DNA from: Phycisphaerae bacterium
GTDB taxonomy: Bacteria > Planctomycetota > Phycisphaerae > UBA1845 > PWPN01
DNA length: 64,000 nt
Assembly: GCA_018003015.1 (NCBI GenBank)
Contig: JAGNEZ010000017.1
Coordinates: 1 to 64,000 of the forward strand
Direction: 5' to 3'
In this document: piece after piece, positions 42,215 through 51,754 of the stretch
How positions within the stretch are numbered: the stretch's first letter is position 1
Layout: each line of letters starts with the position of its first letter
Made by a program: the position numbers and the translations under genes
Notes under the pieces: generated by a model
Database searches by the model: none
What the model saw: only the letters and a program-made list of their open reading frames with translations
What the model was told of the DNA's origin: nothing

Positions 42215-44878
42215 TCACCGGTCGAGCGATCGTCCCCGCCGATCGCGTTTGAGGATCAACTCGTACCAGAGGGTTCCTTGCCCGCCGATCTCGATGGTGC
42301 TTCCGCCGCGGTCGTCGGGTCTGGGCTGGATGCGGTTTCGGCGTTCACCTTTCTCGTCGAGTGCGAACGCCTCCAGGCGCTCGGGCGGCAGCGGCAGCGT
42401 GATGCGGGCCGGCACGACCTCGACCAGGCTCGGCGAGCGACCCCATTCGTGGCCGACGCTGGACCGCGTGCCGTCCGTCCACCGCATGTCGGTGTTCTCG
42501 GCGGAGCCTGTGGCGACGATGATTGCCCGGCCGGGTCCGGCGAACGATCGACCTTCGATGAGGGAGACGCAGATCGTCGACCAGTCCTGAAGGGTGCGTC
42601 CGGGCGAAAGGGTGACATCACCGAGAATAAACGAGCGACCGGCGGTGAAGCCGATGACCGCCTTGGTGCGAGCGGTATCGACGGTAACGACGCCCTGGTT
42701 GGGCACCCGGCGGTCCCAGGTGATCTCCTTGGTGTCCGAGACCAGCAATCGGGTGTCCGGCGGAGCGATCCGAGATGGCGGCTCTTCACGGTTTCTGGCC
42801 CCGGCGCGGATGGCGGTGCGATGCAGCAGCGACATGGCCGGGTCGACGCCCAGGGCATCCTGTTCGACCTGTTTCCAGGCCCGGCCCTGTTGGAGGATGA
42901 GTTCTGGTTCCCGCTCCGGGGGCAGGCCGCTGAGCACCGCTTCGGTGGCCGGAGCGACATGACCGGTCCGGAACATGAGGGCCGCGGCGAGCATGTTGAC
43001 CATCTTGGTCGGGTGCTGGCCGATGTCGAAAAAGCCGTCGATCTTGCCGGTGTCCCAGCGTCCGCTGTGATTGTAGGCGAACAGGAAGATCCCGTCCCAG
43101 TCCTGGAAAGCGGCATGGGCGGCCAGCAGGAGCGGGCATTCACTGCTGAAGGTATTGGGCGCGGAATGGTTGTATTCGGTGATGGTGAAAGGCTTGCCCT
43201 CCACCCGCTGCATGGAGAGTCCGGCCAGGACGCCGCCGGCCTCGTTGACCATGCTGCGATTCTGGACCGTCCAGTCCCGCGGGTCCCAGGGCCGGTTCGG
43301 GAAATGCGGATGCTGCCAGTAGGCATGGCCGTCCACCGCGTCAAACCGGGCCTGCAGGTTTGGCGTACTGCAGCCGACGATTGTGCCGATGACGACGCCG
43401 GGGTACCTCAGGTCTTCCTTGACGAACCGCTGCATGGTCTGCCAGTAGTCGCGTTCGAGGGTCCACAGGAAACGCAGCTTGTCGATGCGAGCGGCTCGCG
43501 ACCAGACACGACCGTCGTGCCGGCCGATCCACGGGATTCGCTCCTGTTCGACGGTTTCCTCCGGCTGGAGTCCCTGCAGGCCGCCGGGTCGCAGCGAGGT
43601 GTCGGCCAGCCAGATCTTGCCGGTGGCTTTGGCCAGCCCGCTGAAGTTGACGCGGGCGTTGGAGTCGGTGGCGGACGCGACGAAGGTCAGGCGGTGCTCG
43701 CTCCACTCGGGGGTGATCGCCACGCTGGCCGAGAGGCCCAGGTTGCCGTACGGTTCATGGGCCTGCCCGCAGGCCGCCTCGATGGCGCGGGGCGGTTCGG
43801 CTCTAGCCCGGAAGCAGAGCGTGTAGAGATCGCCCTCCTTGACGCTCAGGCCGGCGTGGTTCAGTTGGACGTGCCAGCCCTGCTTGCCGGTCTGGGTGAC
43901 CGTGACCTGGGCGACCGGCGGCTTGCCGTCCTCGCGTGACTCGAGCACTACATTTCCGGCTGCGCCCTCGTGCTGTTCGAGGTTCCAGCCGGGGCGGGCG
44001 ATGGTTGTCCGGGCGCCGAGCGGTCTGAGCATTTCCCGTCCCGGCGGTTCGTTGCGTGAGGCCCAGGCCCTGCTCAGTTCCGGGGTGGTCGGATACCGCC
44101 GTCTCAGCCACACGTTCCACTGGCGGGCGAGATCATGAGCAAACGGGCGGGGCAGGCGGTCGAGGTCGCCGCCCAGGTAGTGCTGGATGATGCCGTTCTC
44201 GTTGTTGATCTCGACCATCGCGATCGTGGGGTCTTCCACGTAGGTCAGCCGCGTGTAGGGGTTGCGGTGGGTGAGCAGTGCCCGGGCGTATTGCTGCTGC
44301 AGTTCGATCATGCGGGCGTTGAACATGCCCACGGTGTGGCGTTCCTTCCAGTCGAGTTCCTCGATCTCGCGGGGCAGGCCGTCGCCGGCGTGGAACCGGC
44401 GCCCAACCAGGAGATTCAGGTTGGAGTAGATGCCGTGCTTCTTCAGCTCGCTGATCAGGAAATCGAGGCGATCGAGGGCCTCGGGGACCAGTTCACCGCT
44501 GTCGGCCGCCTCTCGCCTGGTGATGCCACTGGGGAATGGCGAGGTGTCCATGTGATGGAACCGGACCACGTTGATGCCGAACTTGGCCATCCGGGCGGCG
44601 ATGCCCTCGGCCTCGTTCTTGCGGGGGATGGTCCCCGCGAAGCAGAGGTTCACGCCCAGGAACCGGACCCGTTGGTCGCCGGCATAGAAGTGCCCGTCGT
44701 TGCCGGCGCGGATCGGTCCGAACCGGCCGGCGGGAACGTGGTTCAGGAAGCTCAGGTCGGTCGGTCCCTCATTCCCGTCATTCCAGGGCAGCACGAACGG
44801 GACCAGGCCGGCCCCGCCGCCAGGAGCGGCCAGGGGCGTCAGACACGAGGTCAGCCCCAGCAAGTGTGATACGATCAT
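42215..44878 (-). CDS. Secreted GH5-like glycosidase with inserted CBM4/9-like module
   Basis: The product is 887 aa from ATG 44878, chosen because GGAAGGAGA lies 6-7 bases upstream; an ATG at 44884 is too close. A short signal peptide precedes a TIM-barrel domain with FLGVNLCFAGTIPRKNEAEG, RMAKFGINVVRFHHMDTSPF and IAMVEINNENGII, where the Glu of NEN is the expected acid/base. A carbohydrate-binding-like beta-sandwich (GKQGWHVQLNHAGLSVKEGD) is inserted after about residue 310. The barrel resumes with VVIGTIVGCSTPN, VDGHAYWQHP and PFTITEYNHSAPN, whose Glu is the likely nucleophile. The substrate is unknown; a beta-mannan or beta-glucan is plausible for this group. It is 34 bases downstream of the inositol-phosphatase-like gene. 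Confidence 0.8.
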   Translation of the reverse strand: MIVSHLLGLTSCLTPLAAPGGGAGLVPFVLPWNDGNEGPTDLSFLNHVPAGRFGPIRAGNDGHFYAGDQRVRFLGVNLCFAGTIPRKNEAEGIAARMAKFGINVVRFHHMDTSPFPSGITRREAADSGELVPEALDRLDFLISELKKHGIYSNLNLLVGRRFHAGDGLPREIEELDWKERHTVGMFNARMIELQQQYARALLTHRNPYTRLTYVEDPTIAMVEINNENGIIQHYLGGDLDRLPRPFAHDLARQWNVWLRRRYPTTPELSRAWASRNEPPGREMLRPLGARTTIARPGWNLEQHEGAAGNVVLESREDGKPPVAQVTVTQTGKQGWHVQLNHAGLSVKEGDLYTLCFRARAEPPRAIEAACGQAHEPYGNLGLSASVAITPEWSEHRLTFVASATDSNARVNFSGLAKATGKIWLADTSLRPGGLQGLQPEETVEQERIPWIGRHDGRVWSRAARIDKLRFLWTLERDYWQTMQRFVKEDLRYPGVVIGTIVGCSTPNLQARFDAVDGHAYWQHPHFPNRPWDPRDWTVQNRSMVNEAGGVLAGLSMQRVEGKPFTITEYNHSAPNTFSSECPLLLAAHAAFQDWDGIFLFAYNHSGRWDTGKIDGFFDIGQHPTKMVNMLAAALMFRTGHVAPATEAVLSGLPPEREPELILQQGRAWKQVEQDALGVDPAMSLLHRTAIRAGARNREEPPSRIAPPDTRLLVSDTKEITWDRRVPNQGVVTVDTARTKAVIGFTAGRSFILGDVTLSPGRTLQDWSTICVSLIEGRSFAGPGRAIIVATGSAENTDMRWTDGTRSSVGHEWGRSPSLVEVVPARITLPLPPERLEAFALDEKGERRNRIQPRPDDRGGSTIEIGGQGTLWYELILKRDRRGRSLDR

Positions 44879-44912
44879 GAGCATTCTCCTTCCCGCGTGT
44901 GGTTGAGGCGGT

Positions 44913-45722
44913 CTACTCTTCTCCTGCCGCCTGCATCTCCGCCCAAAGACGTTCCAGCATCGCCGGCCGGGCGGCCAGATAGGCGACTTCCTTGTGGCCA
45001 TCGATCGCCAGGTCGACCGGAAACACTGGCCGGTCGAGCGTGCTGTGGGTGCGCACCCCGGCCTCGTTGCCGATCAGCCAGCCGGCGGCCACGTCCCACA
45101 GATGACACTCGCCCAGGTAGACGGCATCGAAGCCGCCAGCCGCCAGGTAGGCCAGATGCAGGGCGGTCGAGCCGGTATTCCGTAATCGGTACTTCTGCAG
45201 CCAGGGGTGGAGGACGGCCGGGAGGCGATGATGAGTGCCCGAGGGGATGCCGATCAGCACGTCAGCGGAGTAGGGCGGTTCGGTCTGCAGCCGCCGCTCG
45301 TTGAGCCATGCTCCGCCGCCGGCGCTGGCCGAGTACATGTCCCCGCCGGCCGGGTCGAGAATCATGCCCACCACCGGGTAGCCGTTCTCCACCAGGGCCA
45401 CCGAGACCGAGTATAGCGGAACCGAGCGGGCGTAGTTCCGGGTGCCGTCGATCGGGTCGATGACCCAGCATCGTTTGGCGGTGGCGATGTTCGCGTGCCG
45501 GCGGGGGTCGACCTGGGTCTCCTCGGTCAGGACCGCGTCGTGCGGATAGCGCGACGCGATCGCGTCGAGCAAGGCGGCCTGAACCGCATGGTCGGCATCC
45601 GTAACCGGCGAGGCATCCGGCTTGATCGAAGTCCTCGCCATCCCGAACCGAGCTCGGGCGACCATCCCCGCCTCGCGGATCCAAGTGAATGACTCTCTGC
45701 GAATGGTTTCGTAGGTGTCCAT
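44913..45722 (-). CDS. Inositol-monophosphatase family protein
   Basis: The product is 269 aa from ATG 45722, or 272 aa from GTG 45731; neither has a ribosome site and the leader consists of 7-bp repeats. The metal-binding and catalytic motifs are complete: ARTSIKPDASPVTDADHAVQ, AVLTEET, WVIDPIDGTRNYARSVP and GECHLWDVAAGWLIGNEAG. Members dephosphorylate inositol phosphate, histidinol phosphate, fructose-1,6-bisphosphate or PAP. The broad motif set does not decide which. It is cytoplasmic. It lies between the hemY gene and the GH5-like gene on the same strand. Confidence 0.9.
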   Translation of the reverse strand: MDTYETIRRESFTWIREAGMVARARFGMARTSIKPDASPVTDADHAVQAALLDAIASRYPHDAVLTEETQVDPRRHANIATAKRCWVIDPIDGTRNYARSVPLYSVSVALVENGYPVVGMILDPAGGDMYSASAGGGAWLNERRLQTEPPYSADVLIGIPSGTHHRLPAVLHPWLQKYRLRNTGSTALHLAYLAAGGFDAVYLGECHLWDVAAGWLIGNEAGVRTHSTLDRPVFPVDLAIDGHKEVAYLAARPAMLERLWAEMQAAGEE

Positions 45723-45730
45723 GGTGTTCA

Positions 45731-45759
45731 CAGCGATCAGCAGTCAGCGATCAGTCATC
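45731..45759. repeat. Outlying copy of the 7-bp repeat
   Basis: CAGCGATCAGCAGTCAGCGA and following bases, in the short leader of the inositol-phosphatase-like gene. It is the only copy seen outside the umuD-dinB-dnaE2 block and again abuts a start codon. Confidence 0.7.
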
Positions 45760-45832
45760 CTATGGCGACGACCGGCAGATCGCCCACAGGGTTTCTCGAC
45801 CCGGGGCCCGAGGCTTTCCGCACCAGACTCTG

Positions 45833-47281
45833 TCATTGTCCGTCACTCATCCTTTTCAGGACTCTGTCCGCCGCCTGTTCGCCGGACTGCACGCAATCCG
45901 GGATGCCCACGCCGCCGAACGCGTTTCCGGCCACGGCCAGGCCGGGCAGGTCGGCCAATCGCTGCTCGATGCGTTTGACTCGTTCCAGGTGCCCGACCGG
46001 ATACTGGGGCATGGACAGCGGCCAGCGGTGAATCTCGGTGAATCTCGGCTCGCCCTCTGCTCCGATCAACTCCGCGAGGTCCTTGAGCACCGCCTGGCGC
46101 AGCTCCTTGTCTTCCATTTCGTAGATGTGCGGCTGGATCGCTCCGCCGAGGAAAGTCCGCATCAGGACCCAGCCGTTCGGTGCCCGCCCGGCGAACTTGA
46201 TGCTTCCGAACGTGCCCGCGATCATCGAGCGGTTCTCGACCGACGGCACGACGAAGCCGAAGCCGTCGAGCGGGTGGCGGATCTGGTCACGACGGTAGGC
46301 CATCGTCATGGTGGCTGACGACGCGTACTTGATGGCCTCTAATTCACTCCCGAGCAGGGGATCGATGCCCTCGACCATCTTGGCCGAGGCGTGCGACGGG
46401 CAGGCCAGGATGACCGCATCGGCCGTCTCGGTTGACCCGTCGGCGACCAGGACTCGCCATTGCGATCCGGCCCGTTCGATCTTGTCGACCGCTGTGCGGG
46501 TCCTGGCGGTCTCGGGCGGCAGCCGCCCGATCAACGTATCCGTGAGCGTGGCCATACCCTCGTCGAAGGAGACGAACATCGAGTATCGGGCCCCGCTATC
46601 GCCTCTGCCCGGTGCGGCGGTCGCCTTCCGCCCGGCCCGCATGCCCAGGATGATGCTCCGGTACCTGTCCTCCAGTTCCAGAAACCGGGGCATGGTGGTT
46701 CGCAGGCTGAGGGTTTCGGGGTCGGCGGTGTAGATGCCGCCGACCAGCGGTTGGGCGATACGTTCCAGGGCTTCGCGCCCGAACCTGCGGCGAACGAAAT
46801 CGGCCAGGCTCTCGTCGCCATCCGGCGGTCGTCTCTTGGCCGGCAGGATGACGTCGAGTCCCATGCGGATCTTGCCCGGCCAGGAGAACAGGCGGCTGGT
46901 CACAAAGGGCATGATTCGCGTCGGAGCCAGGAGTAGGAAACCTTCGGGGATGGGAAAGAGTTTGCCCCGGCGGACCACGTAGACGCGCCGCCGGTCGGCG
47001 TCGGTGGGAATGACCTGGTTGTCAATGCCGAGTCGTTTGCACAGAGCGATGGCCCACGGCTTCTGGGTAATGAACGAGTCCGGTCCGCCCTCGACCAGGA
47101 AGCCGTCGCGGCGATGAGTAACGATGCTGCCACCCAGTCGTCCCGTCGATTCGAGCAGGATGACATGGACCGGCCGGCGAACCTGTTCGGTGCGCTCCAC
47201 AATGCGGTGAGCGGCCGCCAGCCCGGCAATCCCGCCGCCAACGACGATCACTCGTTTGGGAATCACCTCCGCATTCTCCAC
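45833..47281 (-). CDS. hemY: Protoporphyrinogen/coproporphyrinogen oxidase (HemY type)
   Basis: The product is 482 aa, starting at a GTG behind GAGGAG. The N-terminal dinucleotide-binding motif is RVIVVGGGIAGLAAAHRI, followed by VILLESTGRLGGSIVTHRRD and FLVEGGPDSFITQKPWAIAL, the flavin and substrate signatures of this oxidase family. The C-terminal FAD motif is GLAVAGNAFGGVGIPDCVQS. It oxidises protoporphyrinogen IX (or coproporphyrinogen III in the coproporphyrin-dependent pathway) using oxygen. It lies 50 bases downstream of the hemD-hemE fusion and is probably in one operon with it. Membrane-associated action is typical of the family. Confidence 0.92.
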   Translation of the reverse strand: MENAEVIPKRVIVVGGGIAGLAAAHRIVERTEQVRRPVHVILLESTGRLGGSIVTHRRDGFLVEGGPDSFITQKPWAIALCKRLGIDNQVIPTDADRRRVYVVRRGKLFPIPEGFLLLAPTRIMPFVTSRLFSWPGKIRMGLDVILPAKRRPPDGDESLADFVRRRFGREALERIAQPLVGGIYTADPETLSLRTTMPRFLELEDRYRSIILGMRAGRKATAAPGRGDSGARYSMFVSFDEGMATLTDTLIGRLPPETARTRTAVDKIERAGSQWRVLVADGSTETADAVILACPSHASAKMVEGIDPLLGSELEAIKYASSATMTMAYRRDQIRHPLDGFGFVVPSVENRSMIAGTFGSIKFAGRAPNGWVLMRTFLGGAIQPHIYEMEDKELRQAVLKDLAELIGAEGEPRFTEIHRWPLSMPQYPVGHLERVKRIEQRLADLPGLAVAGNAFGGVGIPDCVQSGEQAADRVLKRMSDGQ

Positions 47282-47331
47282 TCACTCCTCACCGCATGCT
47301 CATCATTCATGACGAATCGCCCATCGCTCGC

Positions 47332-49278
47332 TCATCGCCTGCTCAGATCGTGGACCGCATCCACCAGGGCGATGACGTGATCGACCGGTGTGTCCGGCAG
47401 GACGCCGTGGCCGAGATTGAAGATGTGTCCCGGCCGGCCGGCGGCCTGGTCGAGGATGACCTGGGCCTGCTTACGGATTCGCGCCGGCGTGGCGAACAGG
47501 GCCACGGGGTCGAAGTTCCCTTGGACGGCCACGTCATGCCCCAGTTCCTGCCAGGCTTCGGCCAAGTCCACGCGCCAATCCAGGCCGATGACGTCGCCTC
47601 CGGCCTGCTTGATCGCCTTCAGGATGGTAGCCGTGTTGGTGCCGAAGTGGATGATCGGCACACCCGGTTTGATCGCATGGATTAACGCGTGCATGTGTGG
47701 CATGACGAACTCACGATAGTCGGCCTCGTTGAGACAGCCGACCCAACTGTCGAAAAGCTGAACCGCCTGCACGCCGGCGTCGATCTGGGCGTTGAGATAC
47801 TTGGCATGATCGCAGACCAGTCGGTCCATGAGGGCGTACCAGGCGCCATGGTCGCGGTACATGAACGTTTTGGTCTGGCGGAAGTCACGGCTCGAACGAC
47901 CTTCGATCAGGTAGCTGGCGATGGTGAACGGGGCACCGCAGAAGCCGATCAGTGGTACCGCGGGGTGCAGCGCCCGCCGGGCCATGCGGATGGCCTCGAA
48001 GACACAGGCCAGCGACTCGGCCGGCTCGATGCCCGGCAGGGCGTCCACGTCCTGGCTGGTCCGCACCGGTCGGGACATCATCGGGCCGTGGCCCTCCTGA
48101 TAGCTGAGCCCCACGCCCATCGGTTCGACGATCAGAAGGATGTCGCTAAAGATGATGGCCGCGTCGACTCCAAGTTGCTCGACCGCCATCGCCGTGACCT
48201 CGGCGGCCAGGTCGGGCCGCTTGCACATTTCCAGGAAGGAGACCCTGGAACGAATCTCGCGATAGGCTCGCTGGTACCGCCCCGCCTGGCGCATCAGCCA
48301 GATCGGCGTGTACTCGGTCTTCTCGCGCCGGCACGCCCGGAGGAAGGCGCTGTCGTGCAGCGGGTCGGTCGTCCCTCCGCACTCATCCGCCGGCCAGATG
48401 AGCTCCAGCCGACCGGCTCGGCTCGTGTCGATTCCGACTTCAAGCGACGCCCTTTTCCGCCGGAGGAGGGTCGTGGCCGACCGGGCCAGCCCGCGGACCA
48501 GATGGCCCATTCTGGTACGGTCCGGCTCGAAATCGACGCCCAGGCCGAGTTGGCGCAAGGCCGCGCTCGCCGTGGGGCCGATCGAGCCGATCACGGTGCG
48601 TTTCAGGGCCTCGCGAAGGCCATTCTCGACACCCATGTCCGCGGCCACCTGAAGAACATTGCGGGCCTGTTGGGCGCTGGTGAAGGCAACCACGTCGGTC
48701 CGGCCGTCGCACAGAGCCCGGATTGCCTCGCGGAGCGGTTCGAGATCCTCGGGCAACCCCCAGATGTAAACCGGCACGGGAGTGACTCTGGCCCCATGCG
48801 CTTCCAAGGTCTCGACCAATGCGAGATTCGGCTCGCCATACTCTTGGATCGCGATCCGCTTGCCGGTCAGTGGTCCGGCCTTGACTAGAGCCTCGACGAC
48901 TTCGCGCCAGGTGTTCGGTTCGCCGGCCTGGAGTGTCGGCTTGAGGTGCCAGCCGCGCAGAACGGCCAGCGGCTTGGGGCCGCGAACCACGCTGACCGTC
49001 TTGGACAGGGCTTCGATGACGGTGTGGCGAGGATAGTACGGCTCGACGAGTGACATGAGCGCCCCTGCGCCCACCCCGGTGAGGAAGATGACAATGTCGA
49101 ATTGGCCGGCGATCAGCTGCCCCGCGAAAGCCCGCATGTTCGGCCCGACGGGTACAGGCAGCTCGCGCATTGCCGGCGCGGACCGTGCCGAACCGCCCAT
49201 ACGCTCCACGAGCCCGACCATCTCTGAGGCCATCCGGCCCTCAAAGCAAGTGACACGCAATCCTTCCAGGTTGGCCAT
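47332..49278 (-). CDS. hemDE: Fused uroporphyrinogen-III synthase / uroporphyrinogen decarboxylase
   Basis: The product is 648 aa with two complete enzymes. Residues about 5-272 are HemD-like: GLRVTCFEGRMASEMVGLVE, IVIFLTGVGA, VVRGPKPLAVLR, VVAFTSAQQARNVLQVAA and VIGSIGPTASAALRQLGL. A linker of roughly 30 residues follows. Residues about 305-648 are HemE: PIWLMRQAGRYQRAYREIRS with the substrate-binding arginines, AAIIFSDILLIVEPMGVGLS with the catalytic Asp, FCGAPFTIASYLIEG and GHIFNLGHGVLPDTPVDHV. The fusion would pass uroporphyrinogen III directly from ring closure to decarboxylation. It is followed by hemY; hemA, hemB and hemC are not in the window. The ORF is continuous, with no sign of frameshift. 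Confidence 0.93.
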   Translation of the reverse strand: MANLEGLRVTCFEGRMASEMVGLVERMGGSARSAPAMRELPVPVGPNMRAFAGQLIAGQFDIVIFLTGVGAGALMSLVEPYYPRHTVIEALSKTVSVVRGPKPLAVLRGWHLKPTLQAGEPNTWREVVEALVKAGPLTGKRIAIQEYGEPNLALVETLEAHGARVTPVPVYIWGLPEDLEPLREAIRALCDGRTDVVAFTSAQQARNVLQVAADMGVENGLREALKRTVIGSIGPTASAALRQLGLGVDFEPDRTRMGHLVRGLARSATTLLRRKRASLEVGIDTSRAGRLELIWPADECGGTTDPLHDSAFLRACRREKTEYTPIWLMRQAGRYQRAYREIRSRVSFLEMCKRPDLAAEVTAMAVEQLGVDAAIIFSDILLIVEPMGVGLSYQEGHGPMMSRPVRTSQDVDALPGIEPAESLACVFEAIRMARRALHPAVPLIGFCGAPFTIASYLIEGRSSRDFRQTKTFMYRDHGAWYALMDRLVCDHAKYLNAQIDAGVQAVQLFDSWVGCLNEADYREFVMPHMHALIHAIKPGVPIIHFGTNTATILKAIKQAGGDVIGLDWRVDLAEAWQELGHDVAVQGNFDPVALFATPARIRKQAQVILDQAAGRPGHIFNLGHGVLPDTPVDHVIALVDAVHDLSRR

Positions 49279-49316
49279 GTGCGTGGACCTTCAACGCCGT
49301 TGGGCGGCCGGCAGCG

Positions 49317-50711
49317 TCAAGCCTTGACCTGCGGTGGCCGAGTCCATGCCACACCACCCTGTCGACGCTCGCCGGACCACATGATCAACATCAGAATACC
49401 ACCCAACACACCGAAACCAGCCATACTATACAGCCAGGAGCCCCAACCGTAGTGGTCGATCAGCCACCCGATGACCAGCCCCGCTACGCCTGCCCCCAGG
49501 TACTGGAATGCGTCGATGAATCCGGTGGCGAAGCCGGCCATTTTCCGCCCGCCGATGTCCATCGGGGCCGCCGTACCCAGGATCGAGTGAGTGGAGTTGC
49601 AGGTGAAGGCGATGCACAGCAGCGATGCCGTCATGCTCCAACTCGATCCGGCCTGAGCTCCGATCAGGATGATGACCGTCTCGATGAAGTAAAGTGCGGC
49701 TGCCACCGGAGCCCGCCGACCCTGAAAGAGCAGGTCGGAGACATATCCGGACAGGATCGAGCCCATCGTTGCGACCAGAGGCAGGCCCCATGCGACAAGC
49801 TGAAAAGCGAAGCTTGTCAGGGAGACCTTCTGGACTTCCCGAAAGTACGCCGGGAACCAGTCATCCACGCCATAACGCACCACACCGGTGCAGAAGTAAG
49901 CCCCGGCGGTCAGCCAGATGAACGGGTTGACTATGATCGTGCGGGCGACGGCGATCAGGGAGAGAGGTTCTCGGTCCTGGTCCGCGCCGTCTTCATGTTG
50001 GACCACGCCGACATACCCCGCTTCCTCCGGAGTGTTCCGGGTCAGGAGGAGCATGAGCGTGGTGATGACGGTCACGAAGCCGGCCGGAACGAAGAACACC
50101 CACTGCCAACCGCAAGCCGGGAACTGATACCTCCAGATCGTGAATCCCGTCAGCAGAAGCGGGCTGATGGTGTTGTTAATGAATCGCCCCAGGTTGATCA
50201 TCAGCCCGAAGATGCCGGCGAACCGCCCCCGTTCCCGACGCGCGAACCAGGCGGTGTTTGTCTTCACCATGCCGGGGGCGCCGAACGCCTGAAGATACCC
50301 GTCGATCCCGCGGAGGAGTACGAACCAGCCGAGGACGCCAAACATCGGGCCCATGAGCCCTTGGTAGGCCGCCAGACCGAACAGGAGGTTCATGACGGCC
50401 GTGCCGTACCCGCCGACGGCCATGGTGGTCTTGCCGCCAAACCGGTCGGCCAACAGGCCGTTCACCACCAGCCCGACCGCATAGCTCCAACTACGGGCGG
50501 CCGTGATGTAGCTGTAGTGAACATTGCTGAAGCCGAAGGCCTGACAGAAGTCCGTCTTGGCGATGGCCAGATTGTATCGGTTGAAATAGTAGGAGGCGTA
50601 GGTCAGTCCGATGAAGAACCAGTTTCGTCCCCGCCGGAGACGGAACTTGGGTGGGCGCACGGGCAGAGAGTCGGGGGGCGTGACGGACGCGTAGGGCAGA
50701 CTTCCAGCCAT
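49317..50711 (-). CDS. MFS transporter, organophosphate:phosphate antiporter type
   Basis: The product is 464 aa with about 12 hydrophobic segments. The start at 50711 has GGAGA upstream. The opening WFFIGLTYASYYFNRYNLAI and AKTDFCQAFGFSNVHYSYIT match the GlpT/UhpT/UhpC group, and GLLADRFGGKTTM is the loop 2-3 MFS signature. A central cytoplasmic loop holds TRNTPEEAGYVGV. It would exchange phosphate for an organic phosphate such as glycerol-3-phosphate or hexose phosphate, or may act as a sensor as UhpC does. It lies 38 bases upstream of the hemDE gene on the same strand, though a functional link is not evident. Confidence 0.88.
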   Translation of the reverse strand: MAGSLPYASVTPPDSLPVRPPKFRLRRGRNWFFIGLTYASYYFNRYNLAIAKTDFCQAFGFSNVHYSYITAARSWSYAVGLVVNGLLADRFGGKTTMAVGGYGTAVMNLLFGLAAYQGLMGPMFGVLGWFVLLRGIDGYLQAFGAPGMVKTNTAWFARRERGRFAGIFGLMINLGRFINNTISPLLLTGFTIWRYQFPACGWQWVFFVPAGFVTVITTLMLLLTRNTPEEAGYVGVVQHEDGADQDREPLSLIAVARTIIVNPFIWLTAGAYFCTGVVRYGVDDWFPAYFREVQKVSLTSFAFQLVAWGLPLVATMGSILSGYVSDLLFQGRRAPVAAALYFIETVIILIGAQAGSSWSMTASLLCIAFTCNSTHSILGTAAPMDIGGRKMAGFATGFIDAFQYLGAGVAGLVIGWLIDHYGWGSWLYSMAGFGVLGGILMLIMWSGERRQGGVAWTRPPQVKA

Positions 50712-50938
50712 CCCGTCTCCTGAGATGGGGCAGATCCCGGACCTGCCGCCTTGCCGGCGGGCCTGCCGATCTCATGAAACAGGCCACCCAGGCTGCTCAA
50801 GGATAGCCGAACCTGCTGACCCCTGCCAGCAATCAACGGGCTGGCGGGCGTCAAGCTGGAAGGGCGGGGCGGGGCGTGATCCCCGGTGGGCGATGATCGA
50901 CGGTCGTTTCCGCCAAGTGAGAAGTCGGTCCCGGAGTC

Positions 50939-51631
50939 CTATGGCTGGGTCGAGTCAGCGGCTTCTGGGTCGCGGTTCTTCTTCTTGGCGGGCTTCTTGG
51001 CGGCCTTGGCGTCGGGCTTCGCCTTGCCTTGAGCAGCCTGATACTCCTCGTCGCTCAGCGTGCCGTCGCCGTTGGTGTCCGCCTGGGGATGTCGCTGCAA
51101 GAAGATGAGCTTGGCGGCTGCGGGGTTGGTGCTGGTGAAGGCCTTGTACTCCTCGCGGCTCAGCATGCCGTCGCCGTTGGTGTCGGCTTCGGGGAACTGC
51201 TTGAGGATTGCCTCCGGGTTGGCCGCGGCAGCCCGGTTCATCGCTCCGTACTGATCCCGAGCCCTCAGCAGTTCGTCGCGGCTCAGCTGCGCGTTCCGAT
51301 CGAGGTCCATCTCTGCGAGATGCTCGATCAACCAGTTGAACATGCGGGGATCGGGTTTGAAGTTGTCCCCTTTCAGGCCGCGAGCATCTCTGATCCTGGC
51401 CCGGCCGTCCTTCAACTCCTGGTCCGTGAGCACGCCGTCATGGTTGCCGTCCAGTTCAGGGTGTTTCTGGAGGAGTTTGACCCGGTCCGGTCCTGCGGCC
51501 TTCTGGGCAACGGCGTCCCGCCTTTTAGCGGCCTGATCGGCCGCCTGTGCGACGCTCCGAAGCTCGGCGCTCGCCACCAGGCCGATCGTCAACAACAGGC
51601 CGGCGGTCAGAATTGTGACCCGAGACATCAT
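50939..51631 (-). CDS. Secreted EF-hand calcium-binding protein
   Basis: The product is 230 aa from the ATG pair at 51631/51628, behind AAGGAGA. It has a signal peptide (VTILTAGLLLTIGLVASAE) and four EF-hand loops: DGNHDGVLTDQEL, DLDRNAQLSRDEL, DTNGDGMLSREEY and DTNGDGTLSDEEY. The second loop has Asn and Ala at usual ligand positions and may bind weakly. The C-terminus is Lys/Ala-rich (AKKPAKKKNRDP). The family is abundant in Planctomycetota and usually has no known partner. It probably acts in the periplasm or outside the cell as a calcium-dependent structural protein. Confidence 0.85.
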   Translation of the reverse strand: MMSRVTILTAGLLLTIGLVASAELRSVAQAADQAAKRRDAVAQKAAGPDRVKLLQKHPELDGNHDGVLTDQELKDGRARIRDARGLKGDNFKPDPRMFNWLIEHLAEMDLDRNAQLSRDELLRARDQYGAMNRAAAANPEAILKQFPEADTNGDGMLSREEYKAFTSTNPAAAKLIFLQRHPQADTNGDGTLSDEEYQAAQGKAKPDAKAAKKPAKKKNRDPEAADSTQP

Positions 51632-51754
51632 GTTTCTCCTTGTGGATTCGAGAGTTATGAACGGCGCAGCCCCGCGCAACCCCGTCTCGACCCCGGCGGC
51701 AGCCGCCAAGGTCAACCTCCATACTAACGTCGCCGCCGTTCCGCTATTGCCGCC

